Source: Bifidobacteriaceae bacterium (GTDB taxonomy: Bacteria > Actinomycetota > Actinomycetes > Actinomycetales > WQXJ01). From it: a DNA stretch of 10,518 nucleotides. Positions 1 through 6,988 of the stretch are shown in pieces; the first letter of the stretch is position 1, and every line of letters begins with the position of its first letter. Where the stretch lies: NCBI GenBank assembly GCA_031279575.1, contig JAITIG010000103.1, positions 1 through 10,518 of the forward strand, read 5' to 3'. The notes below the pieces were generated by a model that made no database searches, was not told the DNA's origin, and was given only the letters and a program-made list of their open reading frames with translations. The translations under genes and the position numbers were made by a program.

Positions 1-768
1 GTCTTCGACGCCGACGCGCTCACAGATTTGCCGGGGCCGTCCTGGAATGTGGCCCCGACCAACGCCATTGCGTTGGTGCGCGAGTTCGCCCCCAAGGCGC
101 CGGGCGCCGCCCCGACCAACCCGGCCGGCCCGGCCAACCCGACCGCCCGGGCCGCCGGTCCAGCCCCCGCCGGCCCCGCCCCCGCCGCCGAGGACCGCCG
201 TCGGCGCCAGATCCGCGCCGCCCGCTGGGGACTGGTGCCCTCGTGGGCGGACGATCTGTCGATCGGCGCGCGGCTGATCAACGCCCGCAGCGAGACCATC
301 ACCGTCAAGCCGTCGTTTCGCGCCGCCGCCAGGTGGCGCCGGGCGCTGATCCCGGCCGCCGGTTATTACGAGTGGCAGGCCGGCGGCCAGGGCCCCAAGA
401 CACCGTTCTACCTCCATCCGCAGGACGATGGCGTGATCGCCATGGCCGCGCTCTACGAGTGGTGGCGCCCCGGGCGGGGCGGCTCGGACCTCGCGTCGGA
501 CCCTTCGGCCCGCCCCGAGCCGCTGCTCAGCGCCACGGTGGTGACCAGGGCGGCGACCGATTCGCTGGGCGCCATTCACGACCGCATGCCGCTGGTGGTC
601 CCGCCGGAGCTGTGGGAGGCGTGGCTGAGCGCCGAGGTCAACACCGCCGCAGCCGTCGCCGCGCTGGTTGAGGCCGTCCCCGACCCGGTCCTGGTCCCCC
701 GCGAGGTCGGCCGCGCGGTCGGCTCGGTGCGCAACAACGGCCCCGGCCTGATCGCGCCGGTCCGCTGA
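1..768 (+). CDS. SRAP-family abasic-site DNA-protein crosslinking protein (YedK/HMCES-like), 5' end outside the window
   Basis: The frame is open from the first base, so the start codon and the family's catalytic Cys2 lie upstream of the window; 255 residues are visible. SRAP proteins bind abasic sites in single-stranded DNA and form a thiazolidine crosslink through Cys2, shielding the lesion. Seen here in order (residues counted from base 1): NVAPT at 16-20, RWGLVPSW at about 75-82, the ARLINARSET core at about 90-99, GYYEW with the conserved Glu at 124, and IHDRMP with the conserved His at 193. The order and spacing are normal except for an Ala/Pro/Gly-rich insertion of about 30 residues at about 30-64, between the NVAPT strand and RWGLVPSW, where relatives have a short loop. 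A TTG at 28 could be mistaken for the start, but the reading frame upstream also looks coding. It converges on the LRV gene with a 41-bp gap. Identification is secure; enzymatic activity is by homology only. Confidence 0.93.
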   Translation, partial: VFDADALTDLPGPSWNVAPTNAIALVREFAPKAPGAAPTNPAGPANPTARAAGPAPAGPAPAAEDRRRRQIRAARWGLVPSWADDLSIGARLINARSETITVKPSFRAAARWRRALIPAAGYYEWQAGGQGPKTPFYLHPQDDGVIAMAALYEWWRPGRGGSDLASDPSARPEPLLSATVVTRAATDSLGAIHDRMPLVVPPELWEAWLSAEVNTAAAVAALVEAVPDPVLVPREVGRAVGSVRNNGPGLIAPVR

Positions 769-809
769 GGTCTTCGCCAGCGCCGGTCAGGGGTGGGGTT
801 GTGGCTGGG

Positions 810-2543
810 TCAGCGCCAGCCGCCGATGCCGTGCCAGGACTCGCCAGCGCCGGTTGGCGTTGCCGATGGGCCGGCCAGTGCCGATGGGCCGGCCAGTGCT
901 GACGGGCCGGCCAGTGCTGACGGGCCGGTCAGTGCTGACGGGCCGGTCAAGGCCGACTGCGCGGCCGTGGCGGGCTGCGCGGCCGGGGCTGATCGCGCGC
1001 CGGAGGCGGTCTCGATGGCGCCGCCGACCATCAATGCGCCCACCACCACGCAGGCCACCAGCAAAGCCACGACCAGCACCAACAGCGCCGTCAGGGCCGG
1101 GCCGAAGGGCGGCGCGGCGCCCGCCGGGCGGGCTGGCGGGGTCTGACGGGCGGGCGCGGGTTTGGGCGCGGTCCGGCGCGTGGCGCCGCTGGCGCTTGAG
1201 CCGCCCCGGGGGGCGGTCCTGTCGGCGTCCGGGCGGCGCGGCGGCGAAACCGGCGCTGGTTGCGGCCGTGAGGGGCGCGGGCCGCGACCGGTGCTCGGCT
1301 TGGTCCCGTGCGAGTCGTGCTGACCAGCGCTGGCGCGCGGCGCCGAAGCTGGCTGGGGTTCCTGCCGCTGGTCGATGAGGTCGCGCGGGGGCCAAGGTGT
1401 GCGCGGTTCGCCGAGGAGCGGGTCGAACTCGCGCTTGACCACCGGCGAGGCCGCCGGCGCCGGCCGCGCTGGCTTGTCGATCCGGCTCGGGCTGACCGGT
1501 GTTGGTTCGATCTTCGGTTGGGCGGCATGGCGCGGAGCGGGCGGCGTCCGGTCGGCGTCGGGCTTGTCCGCTCGCTGGCGGGTAGCCGGCGCCGCGGTGT
1601 CCCCGCTGCCGACATCCGGGCTGGCGGCGTCCCCGCTGCCGACATCCGGGCTGGCGGGCTTGGGGCTGGCTGCCTCCGGGCTGGTGGCTTCCTCGCTGGC
1701 GTCCGGCCGGGCCCTGGTCAAGTCGGCGACGGTCAACCCGACCGCCTCTGGCGTTGGCGAAGGTTCGGACGCGACCGGCGCGGATGGGCCTTCGGCCGAG
1801 GCGGGCTTGACCGCCCTGGGGATGCGCAGCGGTGTCTGGCCGCGGTCGCCGATTTTGGCCCCCGGGCTTGACCGCTTGCGGCGCGGCAACGGGCTGCCGC
1901 TCAGAATCGACCTGATGCCGAGCGCGAGCCCGGCGGGCGGGGTGGCGTCAGGGTCGGCCGGCGCTTCGGCCGGACCCGCGTCCGGGGTCGGCTTCGCCTC
2001 GGCGCCAGCCCCGTCGCCGCCCGATGCCGCTCGCCGTGACGGCGCCGCTCCCGAGGCCGGCGCGGCGGGGGAGTCCGGGCTTGAGTCTGGGCTTGAGTCT
2101 GGGCTTGAATCTGGGGTCCGGGCCGCTCGCCGCGACGGTGCCGCTTGCGAGGCTGGCGCGGCCTTGTCCGGCGCCTCGGCCGCTGTGGCTGGGTCGGGGG
2201 GTGATGCTGTGTCGGGGCGCGCGGTATCGGCGGCTGGGCTGGGCTTGGCGTCGGCGGCATCGTCGGCGGTGGCCGGAGCGGGCTTGGCGGCATCAGCGGC
2301 CGGAGCGGGCTTGGCGACGCTGACGGAGCGCGCGGACAGGCGCACCCGCGCCGCGCGGGCGGCCGGACCCTGACCGTTGTCGCGCAACCATTCGAGCAGG
2401 TTCCGGTCGACGTTCTGGTGCCAGGCGACCCGGACCTGAAGTTCCGGGTGCTCGGCGGCGACGCGGGCCAACTCGGCGGTCGGCAAGCCCGGGTCCAAAG
2501 TCGGGGCGTTGACCCCAGCTGAGCCTGAGGCTAGAGAGACCAT
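810..2543 (-). CDS. N-terminal variant leucine-rich repeat (LRV) domain protein with long disordered region, one TM helix and a repeat-containing C-terminal tail
   Basis: About 577 residues from the ATG at 2543. Residues about 14-60 match the actinobacterial variant leucine-rich repeat domain (AELARVAAEHPELQ, then NLLEWLRDNG), a small all-helical module thought to bind other macromolecules. About 400 residues of Ala/Pro/Ser/Asp/Lys-rich, evidently disordered sequence follow, then one strongly hydrophobic helix at about 483-507 (ALTALLVLVVALLVACVVVG) and a tail of about 70 residues with five SAL(T/A)GP hexapeptides, ending SWHGIGGWR. The simplest topology is LRV and linker in the cytoplasm and tail outside, since there is no signal peptide; this is inference. 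The start lies 7 bp after the FAH-family stop, with no clear Shine-Dalgarno, suggesting coupling to the gene upstream. A TTG at 2573 would overlap that gene and add ten residues unlike the domain. Partner and function are unknown. The long open frames on the opposite strand are GC-driven shadows. Confidence 0.8.
   Translation of the reverse strand: MVSLASGSAGVNAPTLDPGLPTAELARVAAEHPELQVRVAWHQNVDRNLLEWLRDNGQGPAARAARVRLSARSVSVAKPAPAADAAKPAPATADDAADAKPSPAADTARPDTASPPDPATAAEAPDKAAPASQAAPSRRAARTPDSSPDSSPDSSPDSPAAPASGAAPSRRAASGGDGAGAEAKPTPDAGPAEAPADPDATPPAGLALGIRSILSGSPLPRRKRSSPGAKIGDRGQTPLRIPRAVKPASAEGPSAPVASEPSPTPEAVGLTVADLTRARPDASEEATSPEAASPKPASPDVGSGDAASPDVGSGDTAAPATRQRADKPDADRTPPAPRHAAQPKIEPTPVSPSRIDKPARPAPAASPVVKREFDPLLGEPRTPWPPRDLIDQRQEPQPASAPRASAGQHDSHGTKPSTGRGPRPSRPQPAPVSPPRRPDADRTAPRGGSSASGATRRTAPKPAPARQTPPARPAGAAPPFGPALTALLVLVVALLVACVVVGALMVGGAIETASGARSAPAAQPATAAQSALTGPSALTGPSALAGPSALAGPSALAGPSATPTGAGESWHGIGGWR
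862..951 (-). repeat. Five tandem 18-bp repeats encoding SAL(T/A)GP
   Basis: Five contiguous 18-bp units (862-879, 880-897, 898-915, 916-933, 934-951) differ at only a few positions. On the minus strand they encode two SALTGP and three SALAGP hexapeptides in the tail beyond the membrane helix of the LRV protein. The unit is a multiple of 3, so copy-number change would keep the frame; slippage is the likely origin. Confidence 0.92.
1597..1656 (-). repeat. 30-bp tandem duplication in the LRV protein linker
   Basis: Two adjacent 30-bp copies (1597-1626 and 1627-1656) differ at one base. They encode a ten-residue unit on the minus strand, visible as the duplicated SPDVGSGD in the disordered linker. 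The near-identity points to a recent duplication. Confidence 0.9.
2071..2118 (-). repeat. Four tandem 12-bp repeats encoding SPDS-type tetrapeptides
   Basis: Four 12-bp units (2071-2082, 2083-2094, 2095-2106, 2107-2118), two of them identical, encode the run SSPDSSPDSSPDSSPDS on the minus strand in the disordered linker of the LRV protein. The last unit has diverged most. Confidence 0.88.
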
Positions 2544-2550
2544 CTGACAA

Positions 2551-3489
2551 TCATGGCCCAGAAATGACCTCAATTTCGACTTTCGAGCGCAATGTTCCCA
2601 ATCCAGTGACCGTGACCGCCACCTCTTGACCGGGTTTCAGGTACGCCGGCGGGCACCGCGCGTGGCCCACACCGCCCGGCGTGCCGGTGGCGATGACGTC
2701 CCCAGGCTCAAGCGAGATGAAGGTCGAGATGTAGGAAACCACCGCCGCCGGGGGCACCAACAGGTCGGCGATCCGGCCGCGTTGGACCTCGCGGCCGTCA
2801 ACGGTCGTGATCAACTCGGCGCCGGGCGCCAATTCGTCAGTCGTCGCCATCCAAGGTCCCAGCGGAGTCGAGTTTTCCCAGGCCTTGCCCTGCATCCATT
2901 GAGAAGTGCGGTACTGCCAATCGCGCATGGAGGTGTCGCACATGAGCGTGTAGCCGGCTATCCCTTTGGCCGCCTCGATCGCGTCCACGCGCCTCAGGCG
3001 CCGCCCAATGATCACGGCCAGCTCGCCCTCCCAGTCGACCTGGCTCGATTCGGGCGGCAGTTGAATCGCCTCGCCCGCGCCGATGAGGGACTCCTTCCAC
3101 TTGGCGAACAGGCTCGGATGGGCCGGCACGGCCCGCCCCATCTCCTTGATGTGGGAGCGGTAATTCATGCCCATGCAGAAAATCTTTCCGGGCGCGACCA
3201 CGACCGGCGCGAAGCGCGCCCCGTCCAAGGCGATGACCGGCCCGTCCGCCCCTGCCACAGCCGCCAGGCCGCCATCGGCCGCCAGGGCGGCCCTCAGCAC
3301 CGCCGCCACGTCGGCGAACGGCTCCAAGATGACCGCGTGGTCGCCCTCGATTCGCGCCGCCACCGTCGCCGCCCGCGAGTCGGTCGCCGCCCGCGGCTCG
3401 GCCCGCCCCGGCGGCGCGGCCAACTCCGGGCCCCGCCCGCCGGTGGCGCCGGCTGCCCCGGCCCCGATCCTCAACGTCGCCAGTCGCAT
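2551..3489 (-). CDS. Fumarylacetoacetate hydrolase (FAH) family protein
   Basis: 312 residues. The FAH fold acts on 2-keto or beta-diketo acids (acylpyruvate hydrolysis, 2-keto-4-pentenoate hydration, oxaloacetate tautomerisation or decarboxylation) with a divalent metal; the substrate cannot be read from sequence. Visible family features: MNYRSHIKEMG at 108-118 with lid-type His113 and Glu116, the metal ligands Glu154 and Glu156 in WEGELAVIIG, Asp185 in CDTSMRDWQ, Lys202 in GKAWENSTPLGPW, and the GTPGGVG loop at 269-275. The catalytic core is complete. The unusual part is the N-terminus: after MRLATLRIG comes an Ala/Gly/Pro-rich stretch of about 35 residues where relatives go straight into the small N-terminal domain. 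The ATG at 3489 has GGGAG four bases upstream, slightly close. It starts 22 bp after the HAD stop and is followed after 7 bp by the LRV gene, so it is mid-operon. Confidence 0.92.
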   Translation of the reverse strand: MRLATLRIGAGAAGATGGRGPELAAPPGRAEPRAATDSRAATVAARIEGDHAVILEPFADVAAVLRAALAADGGLAAVAGADGPVIALDGARFAPVVVAPGKIFCMGMNYRSHIKEMGRAVPAHPSLFAKWKESLIGAGEAIQLPPESSQVDWEGELAVIIGRRLRRVDAIEAAKGIAGYTLMCDTSMRDWQYRTSQWMQGKAWENSTPLGPWMATTDELAPGAELITTVDGREVQRGRIADLLVPPAAVVSYISTFISLEPGDVIATGTPGGVGHARCPPAYLKPGQEVAVTVTGLGTLRSKVEIEVISGP

Positions 3490-3493
3490 GTCA

Positions 3494-3498
3494 CTCCC
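3494..3498 (-). promoter_or_regulatory. Ribosome binding site of the FAH-family gene
   Basis: The minus strand reads GGGAG four bases before the ATG at 3489. It lies inside the 22-bp gap after the HAD stop and supports the chosen start. The spacing is a little shorter than ideal. Confidence 0.55.
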
Positions 3499-3511
3499 AG
3501 GTCACTCGTTC

Positions 3512-4330
3512 TCAGAACAGCGAATCGATCACGCGGGCCAACCCGTCCTGATCGATCCTGCCGGTCTCCTCATCGGCGGCGGCCACCACGTCCCAACGCG
3601 ATCCGCCCATGGCCACACCCCGGCCAGCCCACTCCAGCATGGTGATGTCGTTGCCGCCGTCGCCAACGGCGACGGTCCGGTGCGACTCGATCCGCAATTG
3701 GCGGCGGATCGTCTCCAGCGCCGACGCCTTCGACACCCCCGGCGGATTGAGGTCCACCCAACCGGTCCAACCGATCGCATAGGTCACATCCGGCAGTTTG
3801 GTCTCCTCGACGATCGCCCGCAACTCATCGACCGACAATTCCGTGTCGCGCAGGATCACGCGCGTGACCGGCCCGGCGCCTAGTTCTTGGTCGCTGACAA
3901 CGCGAACCTCGCCATCCAGTTCACCGCGCGGGAACGGCGCCGTCACCTTGAAACCGCGGCCAATGTCTTCGACCGCCAGGCTGGCATGGGGCAGGCGCCG
4001 ACGGATCGAAGCGATGGCCGGGGCCGGGTCGAAGGTGACAAGGTCGACCAGTTCCCAGCCGCCGGGCGCGGACGGGTCCAGCCGGATGGTGGCGGAGCCA
4101 TTGCAGCAGACCGCCAACCCGCGCTCGATCCCGAAGCGACGCGACACGGCGGCGGTCGAATGCACCGACCGGCCGGTGGCCAGCACCAGTTCGATCCGGG
4201 GATTGGACAACGCCCGCTGGACGGCCCGCTCGGCCGAGTCGAACAATTCGCCGTCCCAGGTCAACAAGGTGCCGTCAATGTCGACTGCGAGCAGAATCTC
4301 GGGGCTGATGGTTTCGGTGGCCGTGTTCAA
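3512..4330 (-). CDS. HAD-superfamily (Cof-type, class IIB) phosphatase
   Basis: 272 residues from a TTG at 4330, which overlaps the serS stop as TTGA (4-bp overlap). The open frame runs much further upstream, but that part is serS read out of frame and resembles no HAD sequence, whereas DIDGT falls at the usual distance from the TTG. HAD motifs: motif I DIDGTLL with nucleophile Asp17 and Asp19, motif II LATGRS with Thr52, motif III Lys201 in [11 protein letters not shown], motif [12 protein letters not shown] with Asp224 and Asp228. The cap between motifs II and III is of the Cof/IIB alpha-beta type, and the length is normal. Members hydrolyse sugar phosphates, nucleotides or cofactors such as FMN and PLP; the substrate is not predictable here. 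Translation is probably coupled to serS. A Cof-type HAD next to serS is familiar in actinobacteria (recalled, not checked). Confidence 0.9.
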   Translation of the reverse strand: MNTATETISPEILLAVDIDGTLLTWDGELFDSAERAVQRALSNPRIELVLATGRSVHSTAAVSRRFGIERGLAVCCNGSATIRLDPSAPGGWELVDLVTFDPAPAIASIRRRLPHASLAVEDIGRGFKVTAPFPRGELDGEVRVVSDQELGAGPVTRVILRDTELSVDELRAIVEETKLPDVTYAIGWTGWVDLNPPGVSKASALETIRRQLRIESHRTVAVGDGGNDITMLEWAGRGVAMGGSRWDVVAAADEETGRIDQDGLARVIDSLF

Positions 4331-5610
4331 ACGCTCGAACCCCCCGGTTCGATGACCGCCATCCCGCCCATGCGGGGGCGCAGCTTGGGCGGGATCAGCA
4401 CCGAGCCGTCCGCCTGCTGGTGGTTCTCCAGGATCGCCACCAACCAACGGGTTGTCGCCAGCGTGCCGTTGAGGGTGGCGACGGGCCGGGTGCGGCCGTC
4501 TTCGGCGCGCTCGCGGATGTTCAAACGGCGGGCCTGGAAAGCGGTGCAGTTCGAGGTCGAGGTCAGCTCGCGGAATCGGCCCTGGCTGGGAATCCAAGCC
4601 TCGCAGTCATATTTGCGGGCCGCCGACGTGCCCAAATCCCCGGCCGCCACGTCGATCACCCGATAGGGGATGACGGCATCGGACAACATCCGTTCCTCGA
4701 ACTCCAACAAGCGCAAGTGCTCGGCGGCGGCGTCCTCAAGGCGCGTGTACGCGAACAGCTCGACCTTGTGAAACTGGTGGACCCGGAAAATGCCTTTGGT
4801 GTCCTGGCCGTAGGAGCCGGCCTCGCGGCGGTAGCAGGCCGACCAGCCGGCGTAGCGCAGCGGGCCGGCGCCGAGGTCCAGGATCTCGTCCTTGTGGTAG
4901 CCCGCCAGCGCCACCTCTGAGGTTCCGGTCAGGTAAAGGCCGTCGGCCGGCAGGTGGTAGACCTCGTCGGCGTGCTCGCCCAGGAAGCCGGTCCCGACCA
5001 TGACCTCCGGGCGCACCAGGGTGGGCGTGATCATGGGGGTGAAGCCCAATTCGACGGCCAAGTCCATGGCGTGACCAAGGAGCGCCAATTCCAGCCGGGC
5101 GCCCGCGCCCTTGAGGTAGTAGAAACGCGAGCCGGAGACCTTGGCGCCGCGGGCCGAGTCGATGATGTCCAGGCTCTCGCCGAGCACGTCATGCGCCTGC
5201 GGCTCGAAGCCGGCGGCCTTGAAATCTGGTGCCCGGCCCTCGTGGCGCAGCACCACGAACTTGTCTTCGCCTCCGGCGGGGACGCCGTCCTCGACCAGAT
5301 TGGGCAGCGCCAAGGCGGCCCGGTCGAGTTCGCCGCCGGCCCGCTCCAGCCCCTGCCCCGCCTGTTTTACCTGGTCAGCGAGTTGCTGCGCGCGCGCCAC
5401 CAGGGCTCGCTTGTCTTCGCCGGTGGCCTTCGCCACCAGTTTGCCGAGCGCTTTTTGCTCGGCTCGGGCGGTCTCGAAGGCCACCAGCGCGTCGCGGTGG
5501 GCGGCGTCGGCCGCCAAGATGGCGTCCACCAGGGCCGGATCGGCGCCGCGCGCCCTCTGCGACGCCCGCGCCCGCGCCGGATCTTGGCGCAGGGTCCTGA
5601 GGTCAATCAC
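4327..5610 (-). CDS. serS: Seryl-tRNA synthetase
   Basis: 427 residues, the usual length. Charges tRNA-Ser (and tRNA-Sec where present) with serine in the cytoplasm. Residues 1-105 form the long helical coiled-coil arm that grips the tRNA variable arm ([11 protein letters not shown] at the start, Ala/Glu/Lys/Gln-rich helices at about 27-100). The class II catalytic domain follows: the Ser-binding TGTSE at 228-232, motif 2 [22 protein letters not shown] at about 259-280, and motif 3 [19 protein letters not shown] at 380-398 with Arg388. This wording of motif 3 is typical of actinobacteria. The GTG at 5610 gives MIDL, the universal SerRS beginning; the upstream extension of the open frame is low-complexity intergenic sequence. 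There is no Shine-Dalgarno; instead TAGGCT lies 7 bases before the GTG, suggesting a leaderless message. First gene of the minus-strand operon. Confidence 0.98.
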   Translation of the reverse strand: MIDLRTLRQDPARARASQRARGADPALVDAILAADAAHRDALVAFETARAEQKALGKLVAKATGEDKRALVARAQQLADQVKQAGQGLERAGGELDRAALALPNLVEDGVPAGGEDKFVVLRHEGRAPDFKAAGFEPQAHDVLGESLDIIDSARGAKVSGSRFYYLKGAGARLELALLGHAMDLAVELGFTPMITPTLVRPEVMVGTGFLGEHADEVYHLPADGLYLTGTSEVALAGYHKDEILDLGAGPLRYAGWSACYRREAGSYGQDTKGIFRVHQFHKVELFAYTRLEDAAAEHLRLLEFEERMLSDAVIPYRVIDVAAGDLGTSAARKYDCEAWIPSQGRFRELTSTSNCTAFQARRLNIRERAEDGRTRPVATLNGTLATTRWLVAILENHQQADGSVLIPPKLRPRMGGMAVIEPGGSSV

Positions 5611-5617
5611 TCTATTG

Positions 5618-5623
5618 AGCCTA
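5618..5623 (-). promoter_or_regulatory. -10 element of the serS operon promoter (probable leaderless start)
   Basis: The minus strand reads TAGGCT, a good actinobacterial TANNNT box, followed by CAATAGA and the GTG. Transcription would begin at, or one base before, the start codon. No convincing -35 hexamer is visible 16-18 bp upstream, which is common for such promoters. Confidence 0.55.
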
Positions 5624-5654
5624 CCGCCGCCCGGGCGGGCACTGAGACGCCCGG

Positions 5655-5732
5655 GCGCGGCATCGGCGGTGGTCGCCCGCCGCTGGGGCTGGGTCGGGGG
5701 TGGCGGGCGGTGGCGGCGCGCGGCATCGGCGG
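5655..5732 (+). repeat. 15-bp direct repeat containing CGGCATCGGCGG
   Basis: GCGCGGCATCGGCGG occurs at 5655-5669 and again at 5718-5732 between the two divergent genes. Its core CGGCATCGGCGG is found a third time at 6991-7002, after the lipid kinase gene, and once on the minus strand at 820-831 in the last codons of the LRV gene. Confidence 0.7.
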
Positions 5733-5821
5733 GGGTTGTCCGATGTCGTGCCCGCTGCGGTGGCGGCGGTGGCGGCGTGGGCTGGCGGCCCCGGTGGGTG
5801 ACGGCGGGGGCCAACGCGGGG

Positions 5822-5827
5822 CAGAAT
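5822..5827 (+). promoter_or_regulatory. -10-like element of the lipid kinase gene
   Basis: CAGAAT matches TATAAT at four of six positions and lies exactly 7 bases before the ATG at 5835, the same geometry as at serS. No Shine-Dalgarno precedes the ATG. Weak on its own; the shared spacing raises its credibility. Confidence 0.35.
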
Positions 5828-5834
5828 TGATCGG

Positions 5835-6917
5835 ATGGAGTGGTACGCGTGGCTGGCGGTGCTGGGAGGGCTGGCAGGCCTGGCGGGCGGGATCGCGGCC
5901 GGCGCGGCGCTGGTGCGGCTGCGGCGGACCCAGCGGACGCTGGCCCGTTCGGCGCAGTTTCGGCGCGACTCGGACCTGCTTGAACGGGTCGCCTTCGTGG
6001 CCAACCCCTCCAAGAACGGCTACGCCGACTTCAAACTGGCCGCCCACGCGCTCTGCCATCAGCTCGGCCTGGGCGAGCCGCTGTGGCTGGAGACGACAGT
6101 CGAATCGCCGGGCACCCGGCAGGCCGCCGAGGCGGCCCAGGCGCCGGGTGTGCGCACGGTGGTGGCCGCCGGCGGCGACGGCACCGTCCGGGCCGTGGCT
6201 CAAGGGCTGGCCGAGACCGGCATGCCGATGGGCATTGTGCCCCTTGGCACCGCCAACCTCCTGGCCCGGAACCTCAAACTGCCGCTGCTGTCCAGCCGGG
6301 ACGCCCTCGAAGTGGCGCTGACCGGGCGGCGCCGCCAGATCGACGTCGGCCGCCTGACCGCCCGGAACGCGGCCGGGGACATGGTCATCGACAATGAAGT
6401 CTTCCTGGTCATCTCCGGGCTGGGCTTCGACGCGGCGATGGTCTCCGGCACCGATTCCGGCCTCAAGCGGCGCCTCGGCTGGCCCGCCTATTTCATCTCC
6501 GGTTTCAACCACCTGGCCGACAAGCCGGTCCGGGTCCAGCTGCAGTCCGATGGCGTGGACCGGCCGGCCGCGGCCCGCGCCATCATGTTCGGGAACTGCG
6601 GTTTGCTGCCCGCGCGCCTCAATCTGGTGCCCGATGCCGACCTGGCGGACGGCAAACTCGACCTCGCCATGGCGGAGACGCGGCACGGGCTGGTCGGCTG
6701 GGCGGCATTGGCCACGCAGGTGCTGCTGCACTCGGTGGGGGTCCGCCTGACGCCGGCTTGGGCCTCCGGCCGCATGGTTTACCGCCAGGCCAGGTTCTTC
6801 CGGGTGACCTGCGAATCGGACCAGTTGGTTCAGATCGACGGCGAGTTGGTTGGGCGCGCCGCCGTCCTGCGGGCGTCGGTCGAGCACCTGGCGTTATGCG
6901 TGCGCGTGACTGAATAA
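5835..6917 (+). CDS. Diacylglycerol/sphingosine kinase family lipid kinase (YegS/DgkB-like)
   Basis: 360 residues. Phosphorylates diacylglycerol or a related lipid with ATP at the inner face of the membrane, feeding phosphatidic acid back into phospholipid synthesis; the exact substrate is not determined by sequence. Residues about 5-28 form one membrane helix ([21 protein letters not shown]) followed by an Arg-rich stretch, so the kinase domain is cytoplasmic. Catalytic-domain landmarks: VANPSKNG at 55-62, the nucleotide-binding GGDGT at 113-117, [11 protein letters not shown] at 136-146, GLGFDA at 195-200, the later [21 protein letters not shown] segment, and QIDGE near 333-337 with the C-terminal catalytic Asp/Glu. 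The domain appears complete. The ATG at 5835 places the anchor helix right at the N-terminus; a GTG a few codons later would cut into it. It is transcribed away from serS, converges on pheA, and appears monocistronic. Confidence 0.93.
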   Translation: MEWYAWLAVLGGLAGLAGGIAAGAALVRLRRTQRTLARSAQFRRDSDLLERVAFVANPSKNGYADFKLAAHALCHQLGLGEPLWLETTVESPGTRQAAEAAQAPGVRTVVAAGGDGTVRAVAQGLAETGMPMGIVPLGTANLLARNLKLPLLSSRDALEVALTGRRRQIDVGRLTARNAAGDMVIDNEVFLVISGLGFDAAMVSGTDSGLKRRLGWPAYFISGFNHLADKPVRVQLQSDGVDRPAAARAIMFGNCGLLPARLNLVPDADLADGKLDLAMAETRHGLVGWAALATQVLLHSVGVRLTPAWASGRMVYRQARFFRVTCESDQLVQIDGELVGRAAVLRASVEHLALCVRVTE

Positions 6918-6953
6918 GCGCGGCCGGGTGGCTTGGCGCGGCCGGGTGGCTTG
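6918..6953 (+). repeat. Perfect 18-bp tandem duplication directly after the lipid kinase stop codon
   Basis: Two identical 18-bp units (6918-6935 and 6936-6953) begin at the first base after the TAA. A decayed partial third copy, GCGCAGCCG, follows from 6954. The repeat is non-coding and fills about a third of the convergent gap. Confidence 0.9.
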
Positions 6954-6988
6954 GCGCAGCCGACGTTTGTGGGGCTGGGGCCGGGCCG

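Larger units (their letters stand above)
5611..5834. other. Divergent intergenic region between serS and the lipid kinase gene
   Basis: 224 bp with no credible gene. It is extremely G-rich on the plus strand, apart from short A/T-containing patches next to each start codon (5611-5623 for serS, 5821-5831 for the kinase). It holds a 15-bp direct repeat (5655-5669 and 5718-5732) and short CCCGGG-centred palindromes near 5629-5656. Frames that cross it, such as the upstream extension of serS, encode Pro/Arg-rich sequence without family likeness. Confidence 0.75.

Noticed and set aside
862..951. The 18-bp array considered as a CRISPR array or iteron-type origin
   Set aside because: Units are contiguous with no spacers, in frame, and encode a hexapeptide in a protein tail; there are no cas or replication genes nearby.
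1375..2373. 332-residue open frame on the plus strand opposite the LRV gene
   Set aside because: Ala/Gly/Arg-rich shadow of a repetitive GC-rich gene; no family likeness, and the opposite strand has the recognisable LRV domain and membrane helix.
2626..3645. 339-residue plus-strand frame opposite the FAH-family gene
   Set aside because: Arg/Pro/His-rich, crosses a gene boundary, and the minus strand encodes all FAH metal ligands in order.
4331..4597. N-terminal extension of the HAD frame
   Set aside because: It overlaps serS codons, is Pro/Arg/His-rich, and DIDGT would fall near residue 106 instead of near the start.
5611..5814. N-terminal extension of the serS frame
   Set aside because: SerRS begins MIDL, matching the GTG at 5610; upstream is low-complexity His/Pro/Arg sequence.
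5611..5834. T-box or other riboswitch upstream of serS
   Set aside because: The probable promoter leaves no 5' leader, and no T-box consensus is visible.
4954..6321. 455-residue plus-strand frame running from serS antisense into the lipid kinase gene
   Set aside because: Spans two real genes and the intergenic region in the wrong frames; no coherent protein.
5607..6887. 426-residue minus-strand frame opposite the lipid kinase gene
   Set aside because: The plus strand encodes a complete kinase domain with GGDGT and [11 protein letters not shown]; the minus frame is rich in Gln, His, Arg and Pro and matches nothing I know.
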